NCBI GenBank assembly: GCA_022563625.1
Contig: JADFNA010000117.1
Coordinates: forward strand, 1 to 6,060
DNA: 6,060 bases
Direction: 5' to 3'
Source of the DNA: Candidatus Zixiibacteriota bacterium
Lineage (GTDB): Bacteria; Zixibacteria; MSB-5A5; GN15; JACZUZ01
This document shows positions 5,748 to 6,060 of this stretch, in pieces. The position numbers and the translations under genes were made by a program. The notes under the pieces were generated by a model. That model worked only from the letters and a program-made list of their open reading frames with translations. It did no database searches and was not told the origin of the DNA. Numbering within the stretch: position 1 is the first letter of the stretch; each line of letters begins with the position of its first letter.

Positions 5748-6060
5748 ATTTTCAGGAACGATTTTAAGCCATACTTGTCGATTAAGAAAGCCACAAAACT
5801 GCCGGCCAACGGACGCATAAATAGATAGGACTCCTTGCGGTATTGCTGCGAATCCAAAAGCTCCTCCAGGGAACCGATATTCGCACTATCGTAAAAAAGT
5901 TTCGCCCAGTATTCGTATCCTCTTTTCCCCCACCCTTCGGAGAAATAGACTCCGACACCATCTTCCATGGCCTTCGATTTCGACTTGCCAATCAATTTGG
6001 CAAACACCAGTTTACTGTCCGAGTAGAAATCCGCCCCGATCATATCTTCGTTGAAAACCG
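5687..6060 (-). CDS. C-terminal part of a gluzincin (peptidase MA-like) protein, partial at both ends
   Basis: The minus-strand frame is open to the window edge at 6060, so the start lies outside; the ATG at 6043 is internal. It reads VFNEDMIGADFYSDSK..., then MEDGVGVYFSEGWGKRG, then LAGSFVAFLIDKYGLKSFLKIYK. This layout matches the part of M1/peptidase-MA-like metalloproteases downstream of the HExxH motif: the glutamate of 'EDGVGVYF' is a candidate third zinc ligand, and 'aGSFVrFLidkYG..kf...Y' is the family's most recognisable helix. The HExxH motif itself would lie beyond the window. After IYKAWPKAG the frame runs antisense into the glnA fragment (from ~5720) and stops at 5687, so the natural C-terminus is probably missing and the last ten or so residues are junction product. 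The substrate is unknown. Confidence 0.6.
   Translation of the reverse strand, partial: VFNEDMIGADFYSDSKLVFAKLIGKSKSKAMEDGVGVYFSEGWGKRGYEYWAKLFYDSANIGSLEELLDSQQYRKESYLFMRPLAGSFVAFLIDKYGLKSFLKIYKAWPKAGIPKIGLGINVA
5718..5747. other. Breakpoint joining two gene fragments tail to tail
   Basis: Glutamine synthetase similarity ends at G258 (5718-5720), and the minus-strand peptidase-like reading is credible down to roughly 5745. The junction must lie between. The segment contains GGCCTTG twice (5726-5732 and 5737-5743) and a GGCC-rich core (GGCCTTGGGCCAGGCC), which may have helped a recombination or mispriming event. The exact base cannot be fixed without intact relatives. Confidence 0.6.

Noticed and set aside
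1..6060. CRISPR array, tRNA or rRNA
   Set aside because: No regularly spaced direct repeats in non-coding DNA and no recognisable tRNA or rRNA sequence on either strand.

Overview
The window looks like a piece of a Gram-negative-type bacterial genome, probably from a poorly cultivated lineage in or near Zixibacteria. This is an inference from protein style: a secreted protein that joins a metalloprotease, a thrombospondin type 3 repeat, a GGPAP-type dockerin-like repeat pair and a WG/HYDG repeat domain, plus a short N-terminal 'STGPRTPDGK / NATKHGLYS' protein of a kind that recurs in such genomes. No rRNA or other taxonomic marker is present, so the assignment is soft.

Layout. (1) Positions 61-2607 (+) encode an 848-residue secreted zinc metalloprotease with calcium-binding repeats and a C-terminal repeat domain that reads as a circularly closed seven-bladed beta-propeller. 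(2) A short convergent gap holds a perfect 16-bp palindrome. (3) Positions 2794-3453 (-) encode a 219-residue conserved protein of unknown function, with a textbook ribosome binding site fixing its start. (4) A divergent intergenic region contains a 61-nt cytosine-free G/T-rich tract, a candidate promoter and a small leader hairpin. (5) Positions 3607-4623 (+) encode a 338-residue two-domain protein. Its C-terminal half is a nucleoside 2-deoxyribosyltransferase/TIR-like nucleotide-processing domain and its N-terminal half is possibly macro-like. It resembles stand-alone immune effectors and is the best candidate here for an under-described system. (6) About 320 nt without a convincing gene follow. 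(7) Positions 4947-5747 (+) carry the N-terminal 258 residues of a type I glutamine synthetase (glnA), which then breaks abruptly. (8) Positions 6060 to about 5721 (-) carry the C-terminal part of a gluzincin (peptidase MA-like) protein, meeting glnA tail to tail.

The genes do not form an operon or an obvious pathway: orientations alternate (+, -, +, +, -) and every gap is long enough for separate transcription units. The two points that most deserve attention are the candidate nucleotide-hydrolysing fusion protein and the tail-to-tail break that removes the second half of glnA, which is either a real deletion or a chimeric join in the assembly. No RNA genes, CRISPR arrays or convincing intrinsic terminators were seen.
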